From SG8-32-3 sp964514055 (GTDB lineage Archaea > Thermoproteota > Bathyarchaeia > Bathyarchaeales > Bathycorpusculaceae), in the NCBI GenBank assembly GCA_964514055.1, contig CAZEPB010000014.1, positions 1 to 49,121 of the forward strand: a stretch of 49,121 nucleotides of DNA, read 5' to 3'. Positions 32,529-40,751 of the stretch are shown one piece after another. Made by a program: the position numbers and the translations under genes. The number at the start of each line of letters is the position of its first letter. Within the stretch, counting starts at the first letter, position 1. Under the pieces are notes generated by a model. It worked only from the letters and a program-made list of their open reading frames with translations. It was not told where the DNA came from and searched no databases.

Positions 32529-33104
32529 TCACTCGATGTGGCGGAATTTTTGAGTGTAAGGGCCTTCTCCTGGTGTTCTTCGTCTGAAGTGTCCTGAAGG
32601 TCTTCCTTCGAGCATTTCTTGGAACCATGCTTCATGTTCTACTTCTTCGTTAAGTATAGCTAATGACAAATCATAGGTCCTTGGGTCCTTCCCGAAGGTC
32701 ATGTTGCATATTTCCGTGTAAACGCGGACGGCGCATCGTTCCGCTTCTAGTAGGACTTTTAGAACTGCTTTGGTGTCGCTGGGGTCTTTTGGAAGGTACG
32801 CGGCGGAACAAGCGGCATCATCGTGGAGTTCTCTGAGGTCTCGGTAGAGTTCCCCGCCCAACTCGTAGATTCGGGGTGCGAGGGTTTCAAAGTGAAGCCT
32901 GTCTTCGAGCCTTGCGTCTTCAGCGATTTCCTTAACTGTTTCTCCGTCGAGACCTGTGCAGTGCATTCTCAGAAGAGTGTAATAATAATAAGTTGTGAAC
33001 TCGGCTGCAGCGGCTTTCTTCAGTTTGTCTATCAAAGCGTCCACATTGACGCCGGCTTTTTCTACCATTTCTCTGCCTACATTGGTTGAGTATTTCTTTT
33101 CCAT
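32529..33104 (-). CDS. Dps-like (DPSL) ferritin-fold protein
   Basis: 191 aa, four-helix ferritin fold. Candidate di-iron ligands: AAAEFTTYYYYTLL (Glu), EDARLEDRLHFETL (Glu, His), LEAERCAVRVYTEI (Glu) and LNEEVEHEAWFQEM (Glu, His). Cys residues beside the metal helices (MHC, AERC, EIC) match the DPSL/thioferritin group of anaerobic archaea, which stores iron and consumes peroxide. AGGGAGGTG is a strong ribosome site. It is divergent from fur, with operator-like repeats between, which suggests Fur control. Confidence 0.88.
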   Translation of the reverse strand: MEKKYSTNVGREMVEKAGVNVDALIDKLKKAAAAEFTTYYYYTLLRMHCTGLDGETVKEIAEDARLEDRLHFETLAPRIYELGGELYRDLRELHDDAACSAAYLPKDPSDTKAVLKVLLEAERCAVRVYTEICNMTFGKDPRTYDLSLAILNEEVEHEAWFQEMLEGRPSGHFRRRTPGEGPYTQKFRHIE

Positions 33105-33159
33105 TAAGTTGTCACCTCCCTTCTAAGGTCTCATCGTTTATTTTAAAAAACAATAACTG

Positions 33160-33244
33160 TTATTAGATAAGAATCATTATTATTTAAGGGTTACGCCATG
33201 CTAGAAAATCATTTAAACGACAGCCTTATGGCATATACCCTTAA
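33160..33244. promoter_or_regulatory. Fur-box-like site and long inverted repeat between dpsl and fur
   Basis: GATAAGAATCATTATTATT (about 33167-33185) resembles the Fur box. It is followed by an imperfect inverted repeat: TTAAGGGTTACGCCAT (33184-33199) against ATGGCATATACCCTTAA (33228-33244), 28 bp apart. The second arm ends 11 bp before the fur ATG. These are plausible Fur/PerR-type binding sites controlling both divergent genes. Confidence 0.6.
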
Positions 33245-33255
33245 CCCGTGATACT

Positions 33256-33702
33256 ATGGACGACCAACAGCTCATAAAAAAGCTTCACAGCAAAGGCTAC
33301 AAAGTCACGCCGCAACGATTAGCCATCTGCAAGCTTATACTTTCAAGCAAGGACCATCCATCAGCCGAACAAATCTATCACGAAGTCAAGAAAACGTACC
33401 CCACCATCAGTTTAGCCACGGTTTACCTCACATTAGACCTGCTCAGGAATTTAGGTCTCGTGCAGGAACTAGGATTCAGCGACCGAAGCGCAAGGTACGA
33501 CCCAAACAACTCGCCACACATCAACATCATCTGTCCAAAATGCGGAAAAATCTACGACTATGAAGCTGCGAGCGTCAAGAAATTCTGGTCTCAAATAGTT
33601 GCAGAAACTGGTTTGACACCAATACGACAGCGCTTGGACCTATATGTGCTCTGCGACAAATGCAACAAGAAAACTAGCAAAATGACCAAACAAAAGCCCT
33701 AG
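33256..33702 (+). CDS. Fur-family metal or peroxide regulator
   Basis: 148 aa. The N-terminal winged helix is GYKVTPQRLAICKLILSSKD with recognition region YPTISLATVYLTLDLLRNLG; the dimerisation domain has NNSPHINIICPKCGKIYDYE (metal His and a Cys pair) and a second C-x2-C (CDKCNKK) near the end, making the structural zinc site. PerR, Fur and Zur cannot be told apart safely; adjacency to a Dps-like ferritin favours PerR or Fur. The start is ATG 33256. Confidence 0.9.
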   Translation: MDDQQLIKKLHSKGYKVTPQRLAICKLILSSKDHPSAEQIYHEVKKTYPTISLATVYLTLDLLRNLGLVQELGFSDRSARYDPNNSPHINIICPKCGKIYDYEAASVKKFWSQIVAETGLTPIRQRLDLYVLCDKCNKKTSKMTKQKP

Positions 33703-33752
33703 AAAACTTGCTCAGCTTCCTTTTTCACAACTTCAGTTTCGAAAAGCTCACG

Positions 33753-34607
33753 CTATGACCGCGAAGACGTTTTCCTTTGGAGAAGCGCGTTCACAGCGTT
33801 GACGAGTTCTTCGCATGCGACTCGTCTGTCCTCCACGGAGCCATCAGTGTCCAAGTCCTCCACTTTCTTCTCCAGATTCTGCACCTGCTCGATGATGGTT
33901 TGTTTCTTTTTCTCATACTCGTCGTGGAGTTTTTCCTGCTCAACCTCAAGAGCCTTCACAACAGACTCAACTTCACTTTTAGCAGCATCCAGTTTCCGCG
34001 TCAACTCTGCCATTTTATTCGACTTAGCCCTTCTCGCGAAAGGATTGATGCCCGTTTTCATGCGGCTTGTCTCGTCAAGTTCTTCTTCGAAATCATGGAC
34101 TTTGCGGGTTAAGCGTTTGATTTCTCTGTTTCTTTTTGACGCTAGTTTTTGGGTTGCAAAGTCATATTCCGTGTCGCTCTGAACAAGGAGATTATTCTGT
34201 TTCGCAAGCCTTCGTGTAGTCTTTTCGAGAACAGCTTCCTCGCGTCGTCTCTTGGAAAGTTTGAGTTCAACGTTAGCGATTATTTGTGAGTGTTTCTTCA
34301 CGAATTCTTCATCCACTTTTACGGCTGGATTCGACTCAAACTCTGAAAGGACGCTTTTCAGGCTCAACAGCCATTCGTCAAAATACTTACTGAAAGGATA
34401 AAACGCAAAAATCTGACCTCCAAGGCTGTTCAGCCTGCCGAGAGTTTTCTCCACAGCCTCCTCGGAAGTGGGAGCCTCACTCTCTTCCAGCAGATACTTG
34501 CCGCCAGAACGATGTTTCTGTCCTTTCCGCTTCGCCTTCTCATGGTGCAGTTTTCTGCGTCCTCGCCTAGTGTTGCGACGTGAACTTATTTGAGGTCGAT
34601 AGCTCAT
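33753..34607 (-). CDS. Long coiled-coil protein with basic N-terminus
   Basis: 284 aa. The N-terminal 35 residues are strongly basic (SSRRNTRRGRRKLHHEKAKR), followed by a helical linker and a coiled coil over about residues 105-275 (SKRRREEAVLEKTTRRLAKQ, then AELTRKLDAAKSEVESVVKA). No membrane segment. Not recognised. The basic start could bind nucleic acid. It is convergent with fur. Confidence 0.7.
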   Translation of the reverse strand: MSYRPQISSRRNTRRGRRKLHHEKAKRKGQKHRSGGKYLLEESEAPTSEEAVEKTLGRLNSLGGQIFAFYPFSKYFDEWLLSLKSVLSEFESNPAVKVDEEFVKKHSQIIANVELKLSKRRREEAVLEKTTRRLAKQNNLLVQSDTEYDFATQKLASKRNREIKRLTRKVHDFEEELDETSRMKTGINPFARRAKSNKMAELTRKLDAAKSEVESVVKALEVEQEKLHDEYEKKKQTIIEQVQNLEKKVEDLDTDGSVEDRRVACEELVNAVNALLQRKTSSRS

Positions 34608-34770
34608 GAACGAACCCTTCTTGTTTTAAGGATAATTAAGTAACGACTTGACTGTTAAGAGTTACTGCCAAACTGAAACCATGTTTTCTGAGAGTTAAGG
34701 CAGCCGTCTGCACGAAACAAAAAGTGCACAACAAGCCGCGAGCGCCCTTCAAGTGGAAACGCCTCAAACC

Positions 34771-36690
34771 TTATTCTTTCATTCGCTTAGCTTTTATGGC
34801 GGATAGTTTTCCGCCCGCTTTAAGCATGCTTTTTTCACGGTCGCTGAGGTCAAGCTCAACCTGAATCTCTGAGCCTTTCGTGACGCTCTTCACGCAAAGA
34901 CTCCGCCTTAAACCCTTAACCTCTAACTCTAGCGTGTCTCCTTGAGCAACTCCCGCGTAGTCTTGTTTATCCACGAAAGCCAAGGGAACAATCCCGAAAT
35001 TAACCAGGTTTGCAAGATGTATCCTCGCAAACGACTTAGCTATAACAGCTTTAACCCCGAGATACTTAGGCGCTAACGCCGCATGCTCCCTTGAAGAGCC
35101 CTGACCGTAGTTTTCTCCGCCAACAATGAAACCACCGCCCTTCTTCAGAGTCCTGTCTGCAAAACTTGAGTCAACATAGCGGAACGTGTGCTTGCTTATC
35201 TCGGGAATATTGCTTCGCAACGACATGACTTCTGAACCACCCGGCAGAATATCATCGGTTGAAACGTTATCGCCCAGCTTCAACAAAACTTCTCCCGTGA
35301 GCTTATCTGGAATCGGCGGAAAATTGGGCAACGGCTTTATGTTTGGACCTCGCCTGATTTCGCCAGTGAAAGGTCTTTCTGGAAAGATGAACATGCTGTC
35401 GTCAACTATGACCTTCTCTGGCAGACCTATCTCAGGGTATTCCCCAAGTTTTCTCGGGTCAGTTATCTCACCGTATATTGCCGAGGCAACCGCCGTCTCT
35501 GGACTCGCCAAATAAACTTGGGCGCTCTGCGTTCCTGACCTGCCCTTAAAGTTGCGGTTGAAGGTTCTGATGGATACCGCGTCGGTTTGAGGCGCCTGCC
35601 CAACCCCGATACAAGGACCACACGCGTTCTCCAATATTCTGGCTCCCGCGCGGATAATATCCACGAGGTCGCCGCTCGCGGCTAAATTCTCCAAAACCTG
35701 TCTGGAACCCGGCGAGATGGTGAGGCTTACGCGGGCGCTGATTTTTTTTCCCTTCAAAAGCGCGGCAACAGTTTTCAGGTCGCGAAATGAAGAGTTGGTG
35801 CAGCTGCCGATACAGACTTGGTCCACAGGTGTCCCTTCCACATCACGAACTGTTTTCACGTTGTCTGGACTGTGAGGCAACGCCATCAAGGGTTCAACTT
35901 CCCCGAGGTTTACGTCAACAACTTCGCTGTACTCAGCGTCGTCGTCAGCTTTAAGCTCAATCCACTGGTCCTCTCTTCCCTGACTGCTCAGAAACGCTTT
36001 TGTAACTTTATCCGAGGGAAAGATTGACGTTGTCGCCCCCGTTTCTGTGCCCATGTTTGCTATCGTCCCCCGTTCAGGAACGCTCAAGGTTTTAACGCCA
36101 GAGCCGAAGTACTCCAAAATCTTGTTAACCCCGCCTTTCACAGTCAGTTTTTTCAGAACTTCCAGTATCACGTCTTTTGCTGAAACAAAAGGCGAAAGCG
36201 CGCCTGTCAACTTCACGCCCATAATGCTTGGCATCTGCAGGTAGAAGGGTTCTCCAGCCATGGCAGCGGCAACATCAAGCCCTCCAGCGCCTATTGCGAT
36301 CATGCCCCCACCTCCCGCGGTGGGCGTGTGACTGTCGCTGCCAAGCAGCGTGTAGCCAGGTCTGGCGAAACGTTCCAGATGAATCTGGTGGCAGATGCCG
36401 TTGCCGGGGCGCGAGAAAACAACGCCGTATTTGGCTGCGACATCCTGCAAGTATCGGTGGTCATCAGCGTTTCTGAAATCGTTCTGCAGCATGTTGTGGT
36501 CAACGAAGCTTAGGCTTAACTTCGTCTTGACACGGGGAACGCCCATGGCTTCAAACTCCAAGTAAGCCAAGGTTCCAGTGGAATCTTGCGTGAGAGTGTG
36601 ATCTATCCTCAAGCCGACCTGTTCACCCGTCTCCATTTTTCCTTCAACGAGATGCTGCGCGAGGACTTTCTCCGCCAAGGTTTTGCTCAT
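34771..36690 (-). CDS. acn: Aconitate hydratase, short archaeal/mitochondrial-like type
   Basis: 639 aa. It interconverts citrate and isocitrate through aconitate using a [4Fe-4S] cluster. Fe-S ligands are in CIGSCTNSSF and ENACGPCIGVG; substrate-side motifs include GSDSHTPTAGGGG and the C-terminal swivelling domain with GGENYGQGSSREHAALAP. The length matches the roughly 640-aa aconitases, and no split homoaconitase subunits are present. It is divergent from pyrF. Confidence 0.95.
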   Translation of the reverse strand: MSKTLAEKVLAQHLVEGKMETGEQVGLRIDHTLTQDSTGTLAYLEFEAMGVPRVKTKLSLSFVDHNMLQNDFRNADDHRYLQDVAAKYGVVFSRPGNGICHQIHLERFARPGYTLLGSDSHTPTAGGGGMIAIGAGGLDVAAAMAGEPFYLQMPSIMGVKLTGALSPFVSAKDVILEVLKKLTVKGGVNKILEYFGSGVKTLSVPERGTIANMGTETGATTSIFPSDKVTKAFLSSQGREDQWIELKADDDAEYSEVVDVNLGEVEPLMALPHSPDNVKTVRDVEGTPVDQVCIGSCTNSSFRDLKTVAALLKGKKISARVSLTISPGSRQVLENLAASGDLVDIIRAGARILENACGPCIGVGQAPQTDAVSIRTFNRNFKGRSGTQSAQVYLASPETAVASAIYGEITDPRKLGEYPEIGLPEKVIVDDSMFIFPERPFTGEIRRGPNIKPLPNFPPIPDKLTGEVLLKLGDNVSTDDILPGGSEVMSLRSNIPEISKHTFRYVDSSFADRTLKKGGGFIVGGENYGQGSSREHAALAPKYLGVKAVIAKSFARIHLANLVNFGIVPLAFVDKQDYAGVAQGDTLELEVKGLRRSLCVKSVTKGSEIQVELDLSDREKSMLKAGGKLSAIKAKRMKE

Positions 36691-36881
36691 ACATTTTTCT
36701 CCTAGGGACTTTTCAAGTCGCGAAGCGAAACTTAATTCTTAATCAAAAATGGCACGTCGGAAATTTAAGTTTCGTGTAAGATCATGTGTTTTCGATAATC
36801 AAGGCATCAAAATTAGCCAGTGAAAATTCCGAAACAGTAAAGGTTATGGGTTCCACACCTAAATAAGAAAGGGGATTGAAG

Positions 36882-37652
36882 ATGTCGTTCAAAGCAAAAA
36901 TGGAAGAGGCTGCAAAAAATAAAGAGTCCCGTGTGGTTTTGGCACTTGATTTTCCTTTCCGCAACCCAGAGAACCGCGAAGAACTTCTCGCCAAAGCCCA
37001 AGATATTCTGGAAGCAGTTCACCCGTACGTGTGCGCCGTGAAAATCAATCATCATTTGGTTCTTCCTCTTGGCACGTTCGATGGCGTGCAACGACTCGTA
37101 ACACGAATCCACGAGAAAGGGCTTCTTGCAATAATGGATTGCAAAGCAAACGACATCGGTGCAACCAACCAAGTTATAGCGGAGTACTATTACGCCGCGG
37201 GTTTTGACGCTTTAATAGCTAACCCTTTCGTAGGCTGGGAAGAAGGCTTAAAACCCATCTTTGGCATAGCGCGCAAGCTTCAACGCGGTGTAATACTCCT
37301 CGCGTACATGAGCCACAAAGGAGCAAACGAAGGCTACGGTCAGACAATATACGACGAAGAAGCAGGCACGAAAACTGCACAGTATGTTTCATTCGCAAAA
37401 AAAGCCCTAAAATGGGATGCGGACGGCGTGGTGGTTGGCGCCACTTACCCTGAAAAAATAAGGGAAATCCACGAAATACTAAGAGAAAACTTGCCCATAT
37501 ACTCGCCTGGGATAGGCGTTCAAGGCGGAGCCGTGGAAACAGCGTTTAAAGCAGGTGCCCGCTATCTCATAGTGGGACGAGGAATAACCCTCGCAACAAA
37601 TCCAAGCGCGGTAGCTAAAAGGCTCTGTGCGTCAATAAAGCGCGTTAGATGA
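36882..37652 (+). CDS. pyrF: Orotidine 5'-phosphate decarboxylase
   Basis: 256 aa TIM barrel. It makes UMP from OMP in pyrimidine synthesis. The catalytic DxKxxD array is IMDCKANDIGATN; the substrate-lysine strand is AVKINHHLVLPLG; the phosphate-binding end is SPGIGVQGGAVETA and LIVGRGI. ATG at 36882 has GGGG 7 nt upstream and is preferred over TTG 36876. At 256 aa it is a little longer than minimal archaeal forms. Confidence 0.93.
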   Translation: MSFKAKMEEAAKNKESRVVLALDFPFRNPENREELLAKAQDILEAVHPYVCAVKINHHLVLPLGTFDGVQRLVTRIHEKGLLAIMDCKANDIGATNQVIAEYYYAAGFDALIANPFVGWEEGLKPIFGIARKLQRGVILLAYMSHKGANEGYGQTIYDEEAGTKTAQYVSFAKKALKWDADGVVVGATYPEKIREIHEILRENLPIYSPGIGVQGGAVETAFKAGARYLIVGRGITLATNPSAVAKRLCASIKRVR

Positions 37653-37685
37653 GGGTGTTTAAGCAAGATTTTGGATGTGCGGGTT

Positions 37686-37838
37686 TTATCTTCCGCGTTT
37701 TTCCCAGAGTTCCTTTCTCAGCAAATCCCTGACCGCTGAGCGTATGACCGAGCTTCTGCTTGGATACATGTTGGCTCTTACAAGTTCATCTAACCCTTCC
37801 AGGTAAGCTTCTGGTAACAGGACGGTTACAAGTTTCAT
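37686..37838 (-). CDS. CopG/RHH-type transcriptional regulator, 50 aa
   Basis: 50 residues from ATG 37838. KLVTVLLPEAYLEGLDELVR, ANMYPSRSSVIRSAVRDLLR is a textbook ribbon-helix-helix with the YPSRSSVIRxAVR signature. GAGGGG is 7 nt upstream. A dyad sits 12-36 bp before the start, so it probably represses itself. Nothing else in the operon is visible; its 3' end is 33 bp from the end of the convergent pyrF. Confidence 0.88.
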   Translation of the reverse strand: MKLVTVLLPEAYLEGLDELVRANMYPSRSSVIRSAVRDLLRKELWEKRGR

Positions 37839-37849
37839 GTTTTTCCCCT

Positions 37850-37874
37850 CACTATGTTAGTTAGATAACATGTG
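37850..37874. promoter_or_regulatory. Dyad operator of the RHH regulator
   Basis: ATGTTA (37854-37859), 6 bp, TAACAT (37866-37871), with CAC and GTG flanking in symmetry. On the minus strand it lies just downstream of AAATCTTATAT (about 37877-37887), the likely TATA box, so binding would block transcription of the RHH gene. Confidence 0.7.
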
Positions 37875-37925
37875 ACAAATATAAGATTTAATCCGAAGCG
37901 GAACATAATATGAAGCCTAGACCGC

Positions 37926-39032
37926 TTACTGTTCGCTGTCGCTCTGAGCCAACAGCTTTTCGTCTTTGCGGCTTTTGCCTCTTAGACCACCTAGGCGCAT
38001 GCAAAAAGGAGGAACGCAACGAGAAAACACTACAAATTGAAAGGCGAAAAAAGCTATTATCGTCTTGAACCAGAATGACGCAAACCCTGCGAGCACGGTC
38101 GACGCTGCGCTATAGCTCAGCGGAATGCCGAGAATCGTGTAAACGCTGCTTGAAACCACTTGGGCGAATCCAGCAAGAGCTACTCCTTGGGTTTGCAGGT
38201 TCATTGAGATAATGTTGGTGATTATGACCTTGTCGGCAGGCACTATGTAATTGATGGATACAAAAATCAGGAACAGCGCCATTATGTCGAAACTCCACGC
38301 TACCATTTGAAAAAATGCTGTTTGGAATAACGCTTTAGGATCTGTCTTTAAGGTTGTTATTCCATCATGGTACTCTTTCAGTATTTTCTCGATTCTTTTC
38401 TCGAAATCTCCAATGTTGGCAGGGCGTCGTCGTATGAACGCGTACAAACGTTTGAACGCTCTAAGTATTTTCTTGGTTGCGTTGAGGTTTATGCTCAAGT
38501 AAATAATTACTATCAAAGGCAAAGTTAAGAGCGCCATCGCTGTGCCAATTGTTATTAAAACTCCGCTGTCTAAAGTGTAATTTATCGCTAGAAGAAGCAA
38601 TCCAAAAATGGACAAGCCTATAACTATCAACAGCTCAAGAACGTTTTTTATGACTATTGAAGACGCTGTTCTTCCGCCATCTATCTTTGGGTTCCTTGAG
38701 AGCAGATAAGCCTTGAACGCGTCGCCAGACCAGCCTCCAGGGATAATGGCGTCTACGAAAATTCCAACCCAACTTAAGTTGAAGACCAAGCGGTAGTTAA
38801 CTTTTATTGTGAGAGCGCCAAGCAAGCGATGCCATGCTAAAGCGTTGAATGCGACGCCTGCTAAAACACAGATGAAAGCCATGCTGTAAAAGAAAAGATT
38901 TGTCCTCACTATTACCGACGCAACACTTACGATGTCAGTGAAGAAATAGAGGTAAAGAAGAAAGACGGCGAATCCTATAAACGCGAAGAGGGAGACCCAT
39001 TTCCTAACCGACCGACTGAAAGCAAGCTCCAT
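37926..39032 (-). CDS. Flippase-like integral membrane protein (LPG-synthase TM family)
   Basis: 368 aa with about eight membrane segments. NLSWVGIFVDAIIPGGWSGD (usual motif ...P.G.GGD) and the later SMNLQTQGVALAGFAQVVSS region identify the UPF0104 / lysylphosphatidylglycerol synthase transmembrane family. Archaeal members are of unknown function, often thought to move lipid-linked sugars across the membrane. A charged tail (GKSRKDEKLLAQSDSEQ) faces the cytoplasm. Confidence 0.82.
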   Translation of the reverse strand: MELAFSRSVRKWVSLFAFIGFAVFLLYLYFFTDIVSVASVIVRTNLFFYSMAFICVLAGVAFNALAWHRLLGALTIKVNYRLVFNLSWVGIFVDAIIPGGWSGDAFKAYLLSRNPKIDGGRTASSIVIKNVLELLIVIGLSIFGLLLLAINYTLDSGVLITIGTAMALLTLPLIVIIYLSINLNATKKILRAFKRLYAFIRRRPANIGDFEKRIEKILKEYHDGITTLKTDPKALFQTAFFQMVAWSFDIMALFLIFVSINYIVPADKVIITNIISMNLQTQGVALAGFAQVVSSSVYTILGIPLSYSAASTVLAGFASFWFKTIIAFFAFQFVVFSRCVPPFCMRLGGLRGKSRKDEKLLAQSDSEQ

Positions 39033-39381
39033 GTCAACGCTACCCCCTCACATATTATATTCTCAGCGTTTCATAAAAACATGCTTGAAGAAATCTGTTT
39101 CAAACTCAACAATTTTTTCCAGCAGAATTTTCTACGCCTCTTTTTCTTTGTAAATTCTCGGAAAAGATTCGATTAAAAACCTTTTCTTTATATAAAATAG
39201 TTATGAACGCCCCCAGTAGACTTCGCAGAGCTAATAGCGTCTACACCATAACTTTGCTCTTGGGAATGCTTACTTAAAATCGTGTGACTGGGCTGACGTA
39301 ATCAAAAACAGCCGCATTTTTTCTGCTATGTGAAGTTGGCTTTCAAGCTATTTATAAGGGAGGGGGGTAGCTCTCGAACGT
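39033..39381. other. 349-bp intergenic region with two TATA/G or C-tract elements
   Basis: No gene is visible. It holds TTTATATAAAA (39186-39196) followed by CGCCCCCAGTAGACTTCGCAG, a loose relative of copy A's AGTCTTTCCGAG, and composite copy E near 39341-39371. Either could be a promoter for the flippase gene or for an unannotated small RNA. Confidence 0.4.
39341..39371 (+). repeat. Dispersed TATA/G-tract composite element, copy E
   Basis: TTTCAAGCTATTTATAAGGG, AGGGGGG and TAGC. GCTA and TAGC are inverted around the G-tract, as CTATA and TATAG are in copies B-D. It lies 10 bp past the cobY stop codon, in the gap before the flippase gene. Confidence 0.5.
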
Positions 39382-39999
39382 CTACGCGTTAAGTGGTTTT
39401 TTGAAAAAGGTCTCAGCTATTCTTAGCTCCTGGACAGTGTTGATGTTCACGGCAACTTCTTTTCGGTCTGACACGCAGATTTCCTCGTCTAATTCCTCCT
39501 CGTCAATCCTTCGACCATCAATCACGTTTATCCCAGCCGGAACTACACGCCTGTCGTCCAATTCAAACCCGTACTTTCCGATTAAGCCGAGCTTCTCCTT
39601 TGTTTCCATAGACACAACCACGCTCAAGGCAGGTTTTCCGCACCGTTCATAACACTCCACAATCGCATCGATGACCTCAGCCGTTATCAGTGGAAGGTCA
39701 GCCCCAATAGCCAAGACGTTTTGCAACCCCAAGGTTCTGATAGCGTATCCCATGTCATAGACATACTCTTTACCCGGTGTTTTGATAACGGAAACTGGAA
39801 ACTGCCGCATAAGCTGAGCGGTTTTGGGCGTGTAATCGCTAACTGCCACCACGATAGCGCTGACTTTTTTGGCGTTTTTCAGCGCCACAAGAACGTGTTC
39901 GATGACGGGTTTGCCGCCCACGTGGAGCAAGGGTTTCTCTTCCGAAAGCGCCATGCGAGCACCTTTTCCGCCAGCCATGACAAGCGCAGTTACAGCCAT
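39382..39999 (-). CDS. cobY: GTP:adenosylcobinamide-phosphate guanylyltransferase
   Basis: 205 aa. CobY is the archaeal replacement for CobU guanylyltransferase and makes AdoCbi-GDP. The nucleotidyltransferase motif is LVMAGGKGARMALSEEKPLL; LAIGADLPLIT holds the metal-binding Asp, and AVNINTVQELRIAE closes the fold. MobA-like enzymes look alike, but the 10-bp overlap with cobS settles the assignment. Confidence 0.93.
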   Translation of the reverse strand: MAVTALVMAGGKGARMALSEEKPLLHVGGKPVIEHVLVALKNAKKVSAIVVAVSDYTPKTAQLMRQFPVSVIKTPGKEYVYDMGYAIRTLGLQNVLAIGADLPLITAEVIDAIVECYERCGKPALSVVVSMETKEKLGLIGKYGFELDDRRVVPAGINVIDGRRIDEEELDEEICVSDRKEVAVNINTVQELRIAETFFKKPLNA

Positions 40000-40742
40000 C
40001 CCATCACCGCCACCAAAGTTATTAACGAAACCATACGCGTGAGCTCGTTTGTTGCACCTAACACGTCGCCTGTTACACCCTTGAAGTGCCTGTGGGAAAT
40101 TTCAACCATAATGAGACTCGTTATAATAGCCGCTAACACAGTTACGACACCTGCGAGCCATAGTAACGGTACGGCGAATCCGAAAGAAATCGCCAACGCA
40201 GCAATCAAGCGGGCAGCGCCTTTCTTTCCGTGCATGGCTTCTAAGAAAGAGGAGCTCATTCCTTGGTGAACTGCTTTTCCAGCCCAAGCTCCGACGACCA
40301 TGGAGAGTTTTGCTGAAACCTCAACCACTACCAAGCCTTGGATGATTACGCCCGTGTTTAGTTCAGCTATAGAGAAGGCGGTTATCAAGAAAGTCATTAT
40401 TCCCAACGATAAGCCTCCAGCGCCAGTCAATTGGTCGTGCATTATTTCGATTTTTCTTTCTGGAGAACCATGAGCCATGACCCCGTCGCCGAAATCCAGC
40501 AAGCCATCGGTGTGATGAAGCCCAGTGGTAAGTAACAGAACCCCAAGCACTAACGCGCCAACCACTAAACTTGGGAGAACCTGGGAAGTCACCCAACCGA
40601 ATAATCCAGCTAACAATCCGATAAAGGCGCCTATCAAGGGAAAAAGAAACATGCTTTTCGCAGCGTCGGTCAGCATATCTTCGTCCATGCGTACTGGGAT
40701 GGCGGTGAGAAAAGAAAAAAGGTTCTTTATCTCTTTAAGCAT
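39990..40742 (-). CDS. cobS: Adenosylcobinamide-GDP ribazoletransferase (cobalamin synthase)
   Basis: 250 aa integral membrane enzyme, about six helices. It joins AdoCbi-GDP to alpha-ribazole (phosphate). The signature GLHHTDGLLDFGDGVMAHGS holds the metal-binding Asp residues; the N-terminal FLTAIPVRMD is also typical. It overlaps cobY by 10 bp and follows cobT by 9 bp. Confidence 0.96.
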   Translation of the reverse strand: MLKEIKNLFSFLTAIPVRMDEDMLTDAAKSMFLFPLIGAFIGLLAGLFGWVTSQVLPSLVVGALVLGVLLLTTGLHHTDGLLDFGDGVMAHGSPERKIEIMHDQLTGAGGLSLGIMTFLITAFSIAELNTGVIIQGLVVVEVSAKLSMVVGAWAGKAVHQGMSSSFLEAMHGKKGAARLIAALAISFGFAVPLLWLAGVVTVLAAIITSLIMVEISHRHFKGVTGDVLGATNELTRMVSLITLVAVMGWL

Positions 40743-40751
40743 TCAGCCTCA

